Positions 23,833-32,741 of a stretch of 64,000 bases of DNA are shown here, in pieces. This DNA comes from an uncultured Roseiflexaceae bacterium (GTDB lineage Bacteria; Chloroflexota; Chloroflexia; Chloroflexales; Roseiflexaceae), in contig CALKHR010000049.1 in assembly GCA_937988885.1 (NCBI GenBank), forward strand, positions 1 through 64,000, given 5' to 3'. The notes below the pieces were generated by a model, which saw only the letters and a list, made by a program, of their open reading frames with translations, was not told where the DNA came from and made no database searches. Position 1 is the first letter of the stretch; each line of letters starts with the position of its first letter. Position numbers and translations under genes: made by a program.

Positions 23833-24918
23833 TTAGGCTTTCGCTAGCTCCCGTAGGGCCGCCTCCAGCGCATCGATCGCCAAGGCGTATTCCTCCAGCA
23901 CGATATGCTCATTGGGCGTGTGATCCAGGTTAGAATCGCCAGGGCCATACGCCAAGATCGGGCATTGCCAGGCCGGGCCGACCACGTTCATGTCCGATGT
24001 GCCGGTTTTCAGCAGGAAGCCCGGTTTGCCGCCAGCGCTGCGCACGCCCTTGAGGAAGGCCCGCACCAGCGCGTTGTTCTTATCGCCCCGATGCGCCGGG
24101 CAGCCGCCCAGGAAGCGCAGCGTGCCGTTTCCGGCGAAGGCGCTCAGTTCGGCTTCCAACACCTCGGGCGGGATGGCGGGCGGCAGGCGCACGCCGATCG
24201 TGAGCGTCGCCCAGTCGGTGAGGCCGTCGCTACCCGAATTGATCGACCGCAGCGCTGGCAGCAGTTGATCGAACAGCAACTGCTGATCCTGATTGTGAGC
24301 GTTGCAGTGTGCCTGAACCTGGTTCCAGAACGCCACAGCCTGCTCGGTCACGGGTGTCTCGCGCCCAGCGCTGTGGGCCATCGCCTGCTCCCAGCGCCCC
24401 TCGATCTGCATGCTGCCCTTGTAGCCCAGCGTCAGCTTATCCCAGCCGCTCGGCTCGCCGATCACGCATGCGAACGGCGCGTACCGATCGACGACGGCGT
24501 GCGCGCCTTTGGAGGAAGCGGCCTCCTCCTCGACCGCGCCCACCAGCACCAAGCGATACGGCAACGGCGTGCCATCGCGGGCCAGCCGCGCCGCCGCCGA
24601 GACGAACGTCGCGAACGGGCCTTTGGCATCGACCGCGCCGCGCCCGTACAGCCGAGCGCGACCGTCTTCGTGATCGTGCTCGATGCGCACGGGCACATCG
24701 CCCGGCACCGTGTCGATGTGCCCCAGCAAGACCAGCGTCGGGCCTTCGCCGAGCTCGCCGATGGCGTTGCCTGCCTCATCGACATAGCTCTGTAGCCCGA
24801 GCCGCTGCATCTCGGCCACCAAAAAGTGCGCTAGCTCGCCTTCGGCGCCCGAGAGGCTCTTGATCCGCAACATCTGCTCAAGCAGGGCGACTGGGTCAAA
24901 CGTGCTCTGTTCTGCCAT
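23833..24918 (-). CDS. lysK: [LysW]-lysine hydrolase
   Basis: 361 aa M20-family metallopeptidase. Metal ligands are visible in GHIDTVPGD, YGRGAVDAKGP and AVEEEAASSKG. LysK releases lysine (or ornithine) from the C-terminal Glu of the carrier LysW, the last step of the pathway. It follows lysJ with only 3 nt between stop and start, so the two are co-translated. The adjacent LysW pathway genes distinguish it from ArgE/DapE. Confidence 0.9.
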   Translation of the reverse strand: MAEQSTFDPVALLEQMLRIKSLSGAEGELAHFLVAEMQRLGLQSYVDEAGNAIGELGEGPTLVLLGHIDTVPGDVPVRIEHDHEDGRARLYGRGAVDAKGPFATFVSAAARLARDGTPLPYRLVLVGAVEEEAASSKGAHAVVDRYAPFACVIGEPSGWDKLTLGYKGSMQIEGRWEQAMAHSAGRETPVTEQAVAFWNQVQAHCNAHNQDQQLLFDQLLPALRSINSGSDGLTDWATLTIGVRLPPAIPPEVLEAELSAFAGNGTLRFLGGCPAHRGDKNNALVRAFLKGVRSAGGKPGFLLKTGTSDMNVVGPAWQCPILAYGPGDSNLDHTPNEHIVLEEYALAIDALEAALRELAKA

Positions 24919-24921
24919 GAG

Positions 24922-26097
24922 TTAGCGCAACACCTCGTCGATGGCGGCCACAACGCGATCGATCTGATCGTACTCGATCACCAGCGGCGGCAGCAGGCGC
25001 AGCACTGTCGGGCCGGCCACCAGCACCAGGATGCCGCGCTCCTGCAGCGGCTCGATGAACTGAGCCACGCGCTCCTTCAACTCCAGACCGATCAGCAGGC
25101 CCTTGCCGCGCACTTCACGCACGCGGGGCAGGTTCAGCGCGCGCAGCTTCTCGGTGATGTATGCGCCCTTCTCGGCAGCCTGGCGAGGCAGGTCGTTCTC
25201 GACGATGTAGCGCAGCGCAGCGCGGGCTGCCGCACAGGCCAGCGGCCAACCGCCGAAGGTCGAGCCGTGCGAGCCGGATGGGATGGTGCCGAGTTCCGAC
25301 TTGAAGGCGATCGCGCCCATCGGCATACCGCCGGCGATCGACTTGGCGATCGTCATAATGTCGGGCGTGATGCCGAAGTGCTGGCTGGCCCACAGTTTGC
25401 CCGTGCGCCCGAAGCCCGTCTGAATCTCGTCGATGATCAGCAGCGCGCCACGTTCGCGAACCAGCTTGGCGGCCTGCGTGATGTACTCGAACTCGGCGGG
25501 GCGCACGCCACCCTCGCCCTGGACCAGTTCGAGGATCACGGCGGCGGTCTGCTCGTTCACCACTTCGTCGAGCTCTTCGATCTTGTTCAGCGGCACGTGT
25601 GTGACGCCAGCGATCAGCGGCTGGAACGGCTCGCGGTACTTCGGCTCCCACGTGGTCGAGAGCGCGCCCATAGTGCGGCCATGGAAGCTGTGGACGGCGG
25701 CCACGAAGCCCGGTCGGCCCGTCAGCAGGCGGGCGAACTTGAGCGCACCCTCGACGGCCTCGGTGCCCGAGTTGCACAGGAACACGCGGTCGAGGCCGCT
25801 GGGCAACACTTCCGCCAACTCGTTCAGGTAGGCGGCCCGTTGGTCGTTGTAAAACAGTTCGGTGCAGCTGATCAGATTCCCGGCCTGCTCGCGGATCGCC
25901 TCGACGACCGCGGGGTTGTTGTGGCCCACGTTCAGCGATCCCATGCCCGCCACGCAGTCGATGTACTCGCGCCCATCGGCATCCCACACACGCGCGCCTT
26001 CGCCGCGTACGAGCGCAATGCCGCGCTTAGCGTAGATGCCGCTGGTGTGTGCGGATTCGGCGGCGATGATCGAGGCGTTCGTGAGTTGTTCGCTCAT
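24922..26097 (-). CDS. lysJ: [LysW]-aminoadipate semialdehyde aminotransferase
   Basis: 391 aa class III aminotransferase. The PLP lysine lies in TIAKSIAGGMPMGA, with the cofactor Asp in LIIDEIQTGFGRTG and NSGTEAVEGALKFAR near residue 105. LysJ transfers an amino group to the semialdehyde on LysW; in some organisms it also serves arginine synthesis. First gene of the lysJ-lysK unit. A GTACAC-CT-GTGTAC dyad lies 26-40 nt upstream. Confidence 0.9.
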   Translation of the reverse strand: MSEQLTNASIIAAESAHTSGIYAKRGIALVRGEGARVWDADGREYIDCVAGMGSLNVGHNNPAVVEAIREQAGNLISCTELFYNDQRAAYLNELAEVLPSGLDRVFLCNSGTEAVEGALKFARLLTGRPGFVAAVHSFHGRTMGALSTTWEPKYREPFQPLIAGVTHVPLNKIEELDEVVNEQTAAVILELVQGEGGVRPAEFEYITQAAKLVRERGALLIIDEIQTGFGRTGKLWASQHFGITPDIMTIAKSIAGGMPMGAIAFKSELGTIPSGSHGSTFGGWPLACAAARAALRYIVENDLPRQAAEKGAYITEKLRALNLPRVREVRGKGLLIGLELKERVAQFIEPLQERGILVLVAGPTVLRLLPPLVIEYDQIDRVVAAIDEVLR

Positions 26098-26123
26098 GCT
26101 GTTTCCCCTTATGATACTATGCA

Positions 26124-26137
26124 GTACACCTGTGTAC
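26124..26137. promoter_or_regulatory. Palindrome between lysJ and the PPOX-like gene
   Basis: GTACAC-CT-GTGTAC, perfect 6-bp arms, in the divergent intergenic region. Possible operator for lysJK; no bound protein can be named. Confidence 0.35.
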
Positions 26138-26216
26138 GTTGTTGCAGAATCGATATATGTTGATTGCCAACGGTGCTGCGTATTATAGCGCCGAATGGCC
26201 AGATAGGATCGACCCG

Positions 26217-26687
26217 ATGAACTCCGATGCGCGCGCTTTGGTGGTCGCGTTGCTGCGTGAACAGCGCCAGGCTGCGCTTGGCTCGCTGCGCGACGACGGG
26301 CCGTTTGTCTCGATGGTGGCGTTTGTCGCCGAACCCGATTTCAGCGGCGTGCTGCTGTTGCTCAGCCAGTTGGCCGCCCATACGCGCCAGTTGCTCGCCG
26401 ACCCACGCGCCGCCCTGCTGATCTGCGAGCCAGACGATGGCCGCGACGATGTGCAGACCTTGGCCCGTTTATCGCTGGTGGGCCAGGCCGCGCCGCTGCC
26501 GGAGAGCGATATCGCCACGGCTCGCGAGCGTTATTTGGCGCGTTTGCCCGCCGCACAGATGCTGTTCACGCTGCCCGATTTTCGCCTGTTTCGCTTTGTG
26601 CCAAGCGAAGCCCGTCTGATCGGCGGGTTTGCGCGGGCCTGGACGCTGACACCCGAGCAGTTGCGCAGCGCCGCCACATCTAGCTGA
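26217..26687 (+). CDS. Pyridoxamine-phosphate-oxidase-fold protein (HugZ-like)
   Basis: 156 aa from the ATG at 26217; an upstream in-frame ATG at 26139 lies in the lysJ promoter region. Split-barrel flavin/heme-binding fold: QAALGSLRDDGPFVSMVAFVAEPDFSGVLLLLSQLAAHTRQLL and RLSLVGQAAPL, followed by FTLPDFRLFRFVPSEARLIGGFARAW, the HugZ/PPOX signature. Cofactor and substrate unknown. Its 3' end overlaps the convergent lysZ by 8 bp. Confidence 0.78.
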   Translation: MNSDARALVVALLREQRQAALGSLRDDGPFVSMVAFVAEPDFSGVLLLLSQLAAHTRQLLADPRAALLICEPDDGRDDVQTLARLSLVGQAAPLPESDIATARERYLARLPAAQMLFTLPDFRLFRFVPSEARLIGGFARAWTLTPEQLRSAATSS

Positions 26688-27483
26688 TGTGCGTGCCAGC
26701 CCCGGCGATCGCCTCGCTCACCGGCTTGCCCGAGCGGGCATCGCCCAGGATCACACGGCCCACGCCAGTGCTCAACGCCTCGGCGGCGCCCAACACCTTC
26801 TTCTTCATCCGGCCCTGCGCCACTTCGATGTACTCCTCGACATCGGCCCGCGGGATGCGCTTGATCAGCGAGGACTCGTCGGGGAAGTTGCGCAGCAGCC
26901 CGGGCACGTTCGAGAGCAGCAGCAGCGTATCGGCCTGCAACGCCGATGCCACGGCAGCCGCAGCGCGGTCGCCATCGACATTGATCGCCTCGCCGTCGTA
27001 GCTGCTGGCCAGCGGCGCGAGCACGGGCAGGTAGCCCGCGTCGATCAGCGTGCGCAGCAGATCGGCGTTCACGCGCTCGACGGTGCCCGTCCAGTCGTCG
27101 CGCAAAATCTTCTGCTTGCCGTCCTCGACGATGCGAATGGCGGCCTTGCGCTTGCCTTCCAGCACGCGGCCATCGAGGCCCGCCAGGCCGATCGCGTTGA
27201 TGCCCTGGCGCTGCAACCGCTCGACGATCGTTTTGTTCGCCTTGCCAGCGTAGATCATCATAAAGATCTCGAGCGTGGTGCGGTCGGTGTAGCGGCTGGT
27301 GTAGCCCGAGGGCGATGTGACGAATCGCGGCGGATGGCCGAGTTTCTCGGCGAGCAGATTCGTCTCGTGGGAGCCGCCGTGCACCAGCACCAGGCGCTGC
27401 CCACTGGCCCACATCTCGGCCACATCGGTGCACAGCGCATCGTAATCGATTCCCGCGCCGCCGCCAACTTTCACAACAATCAT
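26680..27483 (-). CDS. lysZ: [LysW]-aminoadipate/glutamate kinase
   Basis: 267 aa amino-acid kinase of the ArgB superfamily. N-terminal MIVVKVGGGAGIDY (phosphate loop), LVLVHGGSHETN and INVDGDRAAAAVASAL are typical of LysZ. It phosphorylates the side-chain carboxylate of LysW-bound aminoadipate. It is separated from lysY by six other genes, and follows the second chromate-transporter half by 3 nt. Confidence 0.9.
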   Translation of the reverse strand: MIVVKVGGGAGIDYDALCTDVAEMWASGQRLVLVHGGSHETNLLAEKLGHPPRFVTSPSGYTSRYTDRTTLEIFMMIYAGKANKTIVERLQRQGINAIGLAGLDGRVLEGKRKAAIRIVEDGKQKILRDDWTGTVERVNADLLRTLIDAGYLPVLAPLASSYDGEAINVDGDRAAAAVASALQADTLLLLSNVPGLLRNFPDESSLIKRIPRADVEEYIEVAQGRMKKKVLGAAEALSTGVGRVILGDARSGKPVSEAIAGAGTHIS

Positions 27484-27486
27484 GAA

Positions 27487-28002
27487 CTAACCTCCAGAGA
27501 TGAGAATGCCAGCTACTCCGGCCAGCAGAAGTATCACAATGATTGGGACCTGCTTGAGCGAGCCGAGTAGCATCGCCGCCAGCAGCATCAGAATATTGTG
27601 CAGGGTGATTCCCGCATTGAGCAGCAGCGTGAAGTAGATCACCGTCGCCATGCCGATGATCGCCAGCCCGATGCCGCGAATAAAGCCAGCCGTCGCAGGA
27701 TGCGCGCCGATCCTGCGGTAGAGCATATTCACCAGCAACACCACCAGCGCCGGGATGCAGATAGCCAAGGTGGCCATCAGCGCGCCGAGCAAGCCGTATG
27801 TCAAGTAGCCCAGGCCGATCACCCACAGGCCGCTTGGCCCCGGGCCGATCTGGCCGATCGCGAGCGATTCCACGAAGTCCTGTTCGTTGGCCCAGCCGCG
27901 TTCGATCAGTTCCTGATGCAACGTCGGCAGGTTGCCAGTGCCACCCGTCGAGAAGAGCGAGGCGCCCAGCAACAGCCAGAAATAGGTGAATGGTTCGATC
28001 AC
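27487..28002 (-). CDS. Chromate transporter family protein, half 2
   Basis: 171 aa CHR-domain membrane protein with about five helices. FWLLLGASLFSTGGTGNLPTLH and AIGQIGPGPSGLWVIGLGYL carry the conserved GG..P and GPGP motifs. GTG start. Together with the preceding gene it makes a two-gene (short-chain) CHR pair; the two halves may insert with opposite topology. Chromate, sulfate-like or other anion export is possible; the family name does not prove chromate resistance. Confidence 0.85.
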   Translation of the reverse strand: MIEPFTYFWLLLGASLFSTGGTGNLPTLHQELIERGWANEQDFVESLAIGQIGPGPSGLWVIGLGYLTYGLLGALMATLAICIPALVVLLVNMLYRRIGAHPATAGFIRGIGLAIIGMATVIYFTLLLNAGITLHNILMLLAAMLLGSLKQVPIIVILLLAGVAGILISGG

Positions 28003-28017
28003 AGCCGTGCCCTAGTT

Positions 28018-28617
28018 CTAGCGTAGGTTACGCCAGACCATATACGCGCCAATCCCCCCACAGATCCACAACAACACCATCACTGGCGGGTGGAACAGAG
28101 CGAACACCGTTCCACTGCTCACCAGCAGAATGATGCTGGTCGCCAGGCTGCGCGGGCCTTCCTGCTTACTTTCCTTGAGGATCGGCCTCGCCAAGCGCAA
28201 CACCAGCAAGAAGCCCAAACCGACCGTAGCCGGGATGATGCCCTGCAACGCTTGCTGCACCAGCGGTTGTTCGCGCACGCTAGTGTAGAAGGCCGCCAGC
28301 ATAATCGTGATCGAAACACTGGGCAGCAGCAGGCCGAACATGCTGAGGAAGACCCCCAGCCAACCCCTGATGCGCCAGCCCAACAACACCGTCATCGCCA
28401 TGAGGTTGATCCCAGGCGTAAGCTGACAGATCGCCCAACAACGTGTGAACTCACTTTCGCTGATCCAATGACGCTCCTCGATCGTGGCGCGGCGGATCAG
28501 ATAGAGGGTGGCTGCGCCGCCGCCGAACGATTGTAAACCGATTTGGAGCCAGCACCATAGGAATTGCCAGGCCGATGGCCGAACATCGAGCGCTTCTGCT
28601 TCAAGGTGTGTTGACAC
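28018..28617 (-). CDS. Chromate transporter family protein, half 1
   Basis: 199 aa CHR-domain protein. QIGLQSFGGGAATLYLIRRATIEER and CWAICQLTPGINLMAMTVLLGW are conserved CHR segments. GTG start with AAAGG upstream. 15 nt separate it from half 2. Placement inside a lysine operon is unusual; co-transcription is likely but a metabolic link is not apparent. Confidence 0.85.
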   Translation of the reverse strand: MSTHLEAEALDVRPSAWQFLWCWLQIGLQSFGGGAATLYLIRRATIEERHWISESEFTRCWAICQLTPGINLMAMTVLLGWRIRGWLGVFLSMFGLLLPSVSITIMLAAFYTSVREQPLVQQALQGIIPATVGLGFLLVLRLARPILKESKQEGPRSLATSIILLVSSGTVFALFHPPVMVLLWICGGIGAYMVWRNLR

Positions 28618-28647
28618 GAGCGTTGCCTTTGTGTGTTGCCTTCGAGT

Positions 28648-30168
28648 TTAGGGCTTGCGATAAAACAGCATCATGAGATCAAGTGCTTCTTGATGCAGAA
28701 TACCATTGTTTTTAATGCTGTGAATCCGGATCAGTTGCGCGATCAACTCATCCGCTGTGTTCTCGTTGATCGGGAAGGTGAGCGCTGAATGATCGATCTC
28801 TTCCAGATGCTTGATTTGTTCGCGAATAACGTCTTGATCCGCTAGTTGTAGCCCTTCGCGCTCGCGCCAGTAGCGCACATTGGCCTTGCCGCAGCCGAAA
28901 CAGGCCAGCACCGGCGTGCGCAGTGGCATATCGTAGGGCGGCAGCGCACCGACATACGCACTGTTGCCAGCATCGATCGCATCCTGCCCCTCCAAGTTCT
29001 CTTGGAGTGCGAGTTGATAGGCGCGCAGCGTGGTGTCGGCATGCACGCCGCTGCCATCATACTCGGTATTGGCCGAGAACGGGCTACGGTCGAAGATGAA
29101 GCCGATGCGCGACAGCATTCGATAGAAGAATGCGTCCATGTCGCGGTAGCGATTGACGAACAGCTCACCGTTGGGCAGCGTGCCGAGCTTATCGCGCATT
29201 GCCGCGCGGATCGCCGCCATCTTGCGAGGGTAGAGCAGGATCAGCCGTCGGTAGATCGCCTCAAGCAGCGAGGAGAGGCCGATCGTGCCGTTGCGCTCGC
29301 CAATGCCCAGGATCGAGAAATCGGGCAGCATCGTGATGCCGAGCCGCTGGCAGAGCAGCAGCGTATCCACGTAGGTGCGGTCGGCATTGCCGATGTCGTT
29401 GTGCACGTGGCATTCCAGCCACTCGAACTCAAGCCCTGCGCGGCGCAGTACCGCAATGCGATCGCCAAGCTCGTCGATGGTGGCGAGGCCCACAGTGTCG
29501 GGGATGCCGACGCCGTTGACGAACGCCCTCCCGCTCGATTCGCGCAGCGCGGCCACCAAGTTCATGTAGAACGTCTCGTAATCCTCTAACGTCGTGCGGA
29601 AGGCGTCCTCGGTGCTGATGCGCACGCAGGTGGCGCCGAGTTGCCGCGCGTAGTAGATGGAGTCGTGGGCCTTTTTGGCCAGTTGCGGCACGGTAGCGCG
29701 GGCGGTGGCCTGCTTGATCTTGCTGGTGCCGATGTACAAGTGCAGCCGCGTGAACCCGGTCTTGATCGACGCCTCAATGTCGATCGGCACACAGCGGGCG
29801 TGCGCGGCGAACTCGATCTTCAAGCCTGCCGCGCGAGCACGCTCGATCAGCTCGCGGTTGAACTCTTGGCCGGGGCGATTCGCCGGATACGACGGTAGTT
29901 CGACAACGCCAACTCCCAACGAATCCATAAAGCAGATCGATTCCCAGGCTTCATCCACGCTCATATGGAAGCCCTGCAGCGTTCCGTCGCGCAGTTCGCC
30001 CACGGCCTGAAACGACTCGCGGATGCTGAACACCCCGAACCGCTGCGCCTTGAGCTGATCGAACAGTGCAAAAAGCTCAACAGCTTCACGGTAACGCTCG
30101 TGTGCAGGGTTCTCGCCGATTAAGAACGGGGGAACCGAAAATCGTCGGTCAAGCTCATTGACTGTCAA
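28648..30168 (-). CDS. Homocitrate synthase-like (HMGL family), divergent
   Basis: 506 aa, TTG start with AAGAGG 9 nt upstream; the next ATG is at residue 69. The catalytic barrel spans about residues 45-330. HVHNDIGNA matches the metal-binding HxHND motif and NLYIGTS-like LHLYIGTSKIKQAT is present. The N-terminal motif is RDGTLQGFHM instead of the usual RDGEQ. The last 150 residues include CFGCGKANVRYW and no obvious LeuA regulatory domain. Located in the lysine cluster, where the condensation of 2-oxoglutarate with acetyl-CoA is otherwise missing, so it may be the homocitrate synthase; another acyl-transfer or lyase activity cannot be excluded. Confidence 0.65.
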   Translation of the reverse strand: MTVNELDRRFSVPPFLIGENPAHERYREAVELFALFDQLKAQRFGVFSIRESFQAVGELRDGTLQGFHMSVDEAWESICFMDSLGVGVVELPSYPANRPGQEFNRELIERARAAGLKIEFAAHARCVPIDIEASIKTGFTRLHLYIGTSKIKQATARATVPQLAKKAHDSIYYARQLGATCVRISTEDAFRTTLEDYETFYMNLVAALRESSGRAFVNGVGIPDTVGLATIDELGDRIAVLRRAGLEFEWLECHVHNDIGNADRTYVDTLLLCQRLGITMLPDFSILGIGERNGTIGLSSLLEAIYRRLILLYPRKMAAIRAAMRDKLGTLPNGELFVNRYRDMDAFFYRMLSRIGFIFDRSPFSANTEYDGSGVHADTTLRAYQLALQENLEGQDAIDAGNSAYVGALPPYDMPLRTPVLACFGCGKANVRYWREREGLQLADQDVIREQIKHLEEIDHSALTFPINENTADELIAQLIRIHSIKNNGILHQEALDLMMLFYRKP

Positions 30169-30199
30169 CGCAAATGCCTCTTTGAGTGCTACGCATGGC

Positions 30200-30733
30200 C
30201 TATTCGGCCACGTCGGGCGGTATGCAGTCTACTCGTTTCTCGAGTATGACAAATGTCGGCTTGCTGTAGCCCGCATGCGACCGCGCCTCAACGAACCGAT
30301 ACCCAAGGCGTTCGTAGTAGTCGCGGTTGCGCGTTAGGGCAATGCGCACGCCCAATTGCACACGCGACAAGCCAAGCTCGCGTGTACGATCCTCGACATA
30401 ACGAATCAGAGCCTGCGCGATACCGCGTCGTCGCTGAACTGGCAGCACTGCCAAACGGAATAAATCGACGTGATCGCCTATTGGTGCATAGAACACACAG
30501 CCGACGATCGCCCCTTCCAACTCGGCCACTACCGCATGCGATGAGCGAAGGACCGCCCGAAGCCGATCCACCGTCTCATCTTGCGCAGAGGACGGCGGAT
30601 CGAGCTTGTCCTGGTACTCCGCGAACGCTTGCTGTAGCACCTGAACGAGTTCGGGAAGATCGGCTTCGACGGCTTCACGTAGCCGTAGAGGTGCAGATTC
30701 TTGAGATGAAGGTGAAATGGGACCTGCACTCAC
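30200..30733 (-). CDS. GNAT-family N-acetyltransferase (tandem copy B)
   Basis: 177 aa, GTG start overlapping the preceding stop as GTGA, GGAG 8 nt upstream. Acetyl-CoA loop LPVQRRRGIAQALI; YYERLGYRFVEARSHAGYSKPTFVILEKRV at the C-terminus. Clearly duplicated from the gene just upstream (shared EYxxKLDPPS and RxxLGVRIAL..NR.YYERLGYR). Substrate unknown. Confidence 0.82.
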   Translation of the reverse strand: MSAGPISPSSQESAPLRLREAVEADLPELVQVLQQAFAEYQDKLDPPSSAQDETVDRLRAVLRSSHAVVAELEGAIVGCVFYAPIGDHVDLFRLAVLPVQRRRGIAQALIRYVEDRTRELGLSRVQLGVRIALTRNRDYYERLGYRFVEARSHAGYSKPTFVILEKRVDCIPPDVAE

Positions 30734-31200
30734 AAAAATTTCTCCATAATCAAATAGGTTGGTTCTGTGTATCCCTCGTGCGTTCGAGATTCAAACACTC
30801 GATACCCGAGGCGCTCGTAGAATTCGCGGTTCGATGCCAGCACAATGCGCACACCCAGCACCACGCGCGAAAGTCCCTGCTGGCGCGTCCACTGTTCGAT
30901 GTACTCGATCATCCGCTGCGCGATGCCCTGCCTGCGATACGCTGGCAATACCGAGAGCCGTCCAAAGTAAACATAATCGTTGTCGATGTAATAGAGCACC
31001 GTGCCAACCGCTTCGTCGCCACGATACGCGAGCAGGATATGCCCTTTCTCAAGGTGTTTGCGCAGATCATCGAGCGTTTGGCTGTGGACACCTGAGGGCG
31101 GATCGAGTTTGCCGCGATACTCCTCAAAGGCGGCGTGAATAATCGCTAGCGACGTTGCCAGGTCGTCAATTGTTGCTTCTCGAAGGACGACTTCACTCAT
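30730..31200 (-). CDS. GNAT-family N-acetyltransferase (tandem copy A)
   Basis: 156 aa. Acetyl-CoA loop LPAYRRQGIAQRMI, followed by VVLGVRIVLASNREFYERLGYRVFE. Translationally coupled to its tandem partner. It is downstream of the GH32 gene by 15 nt on the same strand, so part of the same long run. Confidence 0.82.
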   Translation of the reverse strand: MSEVVLREATIDDLATSLAIIHAAFEEYRGKLDPPSGVHSQTLDDLRKHLEKGHILLAYRGDEAVGTVLYYIDNDYVYFGRLSVLPAYRRQGIAQRMIEYIEQWTRQQGLSRVVLGVRIVLASNREFYERLGYRVFESRTHEGYTEPTYLIMEKFL

Positions 31201-31215
31201 GAACGAAGCTCCTGA

Positions 31216-32652
31216 TCATTCAGACTGAATCGGCCAAATTGTCGCGAGGCGCCAGGCATCGATGCTGTTCACCAGCGCCGCGCCGCCCTCCGCGAATACC
31301 GCCACACCCAAGCTATCGCGGCGGGTGGGATAGACGCGTGTGGTGGCACAGACGCGGTTGTTGGCGAACACCTCAATGATCGAGCGATCAACGAAGATGT
31401 GCAGCGTGAGCGGCTGATCGGGCGGCAACGCCAGGTCTCCGCTATGGATGTCGTGCTGATCCTGATCGTTGCTGCTGGATGTGCGGCGGTCGATCTGCAA
31501 CTGTTGATTGGTGCGGTCGTAGACGATCCGCGTGAACTCCGCGCCATCGGGCGAGCGCAGCACATCCACGCCGAAGCGCTCGGCCTGGTTGGGCGCGAAC
31601 GTGATGAGCAGTTCCAATGTGTCGCCCTGCGCCTCTAGCACATACGACGAATTCGACGCGATGTGTGTGTCCTCCCAGCGCTGGTGCGCGCCGCGCAGCG
31701 CCTGAACTTCGGGCGCGGGCGTGAAACGCGCTTCGCCATCGGGATGCGTGTCGATCAGGCGGGGCAGCGTCATTGCGCCGGCCCATCCTGCCGCGAGTTG
31801 TGCCTCTTGGCTGCGGCCCTCCCACGACCAGCCGATCAGGATGCGCCGCCCCTGCTGATCGCGCAGCGATTGCGGGGCGTACAGGTGCCCGCCAATATCG
31901 AGCAGGCGCAGCGACGTGGGTGTGAAGCGCAGATCGGCGTAGGTGCCCAGCATGTAGAATGTCTTGCGCAGCGGCGTGGGCGAGACGATCAGCATGTGTT
32001 GCTCGGCATCGACCGGGAAGAAGTCTGGGCATTCCCAGATCTCGCCGCTCTCCTCCTGCTTGCCCGTACAGAGCGCGTGCAGGAACGTCCATTCGCGCAG
32101 GTTGTGCGAGCGGTAGAGCAGCACCGCGCCACCCTGGCTGGGAACACCCGAGCCGATCAGTTGATACCATACGCCATCCTGCTGCCAGATGCAGTGATCG
32201 CGAAATTCGACAGGATCGAAGCCGGGCGGCGGCTCGGCGATGATCGGGTTGCCCTCGTACTTCCGCCAGACCAGCAGGTCGTCGTCGCTGGTGGCGAGGC
32301 AGGGGCGCTGGTGGCGCTTGTTCTGCACACCAGTGTAGATCATCGTTGGCACGCCGTTATCGTTCACGATGCAGCCCGACCAGCAGCCGTCGGCATCGGG
32401 CGAGCCAGGTGTGGGCGCGAGCGCGATCGGCGCATCGTGCCAGTGCACCAAGTCGTCGCTGTAGGCGTGGCCCCAGTGAATATCGCCCCATTTCGCGGCG
32501 TGCGGGTTGTGCTGGTAGAACAGGTGGTAACGCGTGCCCCACTGAATCATGCCGTTCGGATCGTTGAGCCAGTTGGCAGGCGTGACAAAGTGATAGCCTG
32601 GCCGATACCGATCGTGGGCCAGTTGTTGTCGTTGGCGAGATGCTTCTGTCAT
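31216..32652 (-). CDS. GH32 beta-fructofuranosidase / levanase
   Basis: 478 aa from the ATG at 32652 (GAAGGATG upstream). Three GH32 signatures: WLNDPNG with nucleophile D31, EFRDHCIW and WECPDFF with the acid/base Glu. Residues 1-320 form the five-blade propeller; the rest is the beta-sandwich (FVDRSIIEVFANN). No signal peptide, so it is a cytoplasmic sucrose, sucrose-6-phosphate or fructan hydrolase. Unrelated by function to the lysine genes around it. Confidence 0.9.
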   Translation of the reverse strand: MTEASRQRQQLAHDRYRPGYHFVTPANWLNDPNGMIQWGTRYHLFYQHNPHAAKWGDIHWGHAYSDDLVHWHDAPIALAPTPGSPDADGCWSGCIVNDNGVPTMIYTGVQNKRHQRPCLATSDDDLLVWRKYEGNPIIAEPPPGFDPVEFRDHCIWQQDGVWYQLIGSGVPSQGGAVLLYRSHNLREWTFLHALCTGKQEESGEIWECPDFFPVDAEQHMLIVSPTPLRKTFYMLGTYADLRFTPTSLRLLDIGGHLYAPQSLRDQQGRRILIGWSWEGRSQEAQLAAGWAGAMTLPRLIDTHPDGEARFTPAPEVQALRGAHQRWEDTHIASNSSYVLEAQGDTLELLITFAPNQAERFGVDVLRSPDGAEFTRIVYDRTNQQLQIDRRTSSSNDQDQHDIHSGDLALPPDQPLTLHIFVDRSIIEVFANNRVCATTRVYPTRRDSLGVAVFAEGGAALVNSIDAWRLATIWPIQSE

Positions 32653-32741
32653 TGTTGCATCCTTCTCGTATGCCCTCGAAATCAAAGTGCTGCCGTTCAC
32701 GCGCCGATTCTACCATCCTTCACTGGAGCCACGCCGTGCGC

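Noticed and set aside
26531..27826. 431-codon minus-strand frame across lysZ and the chromate transporter half
   Set aside because: Out of frame with lysZ and overlapping three supported genes; low-complexity translation.
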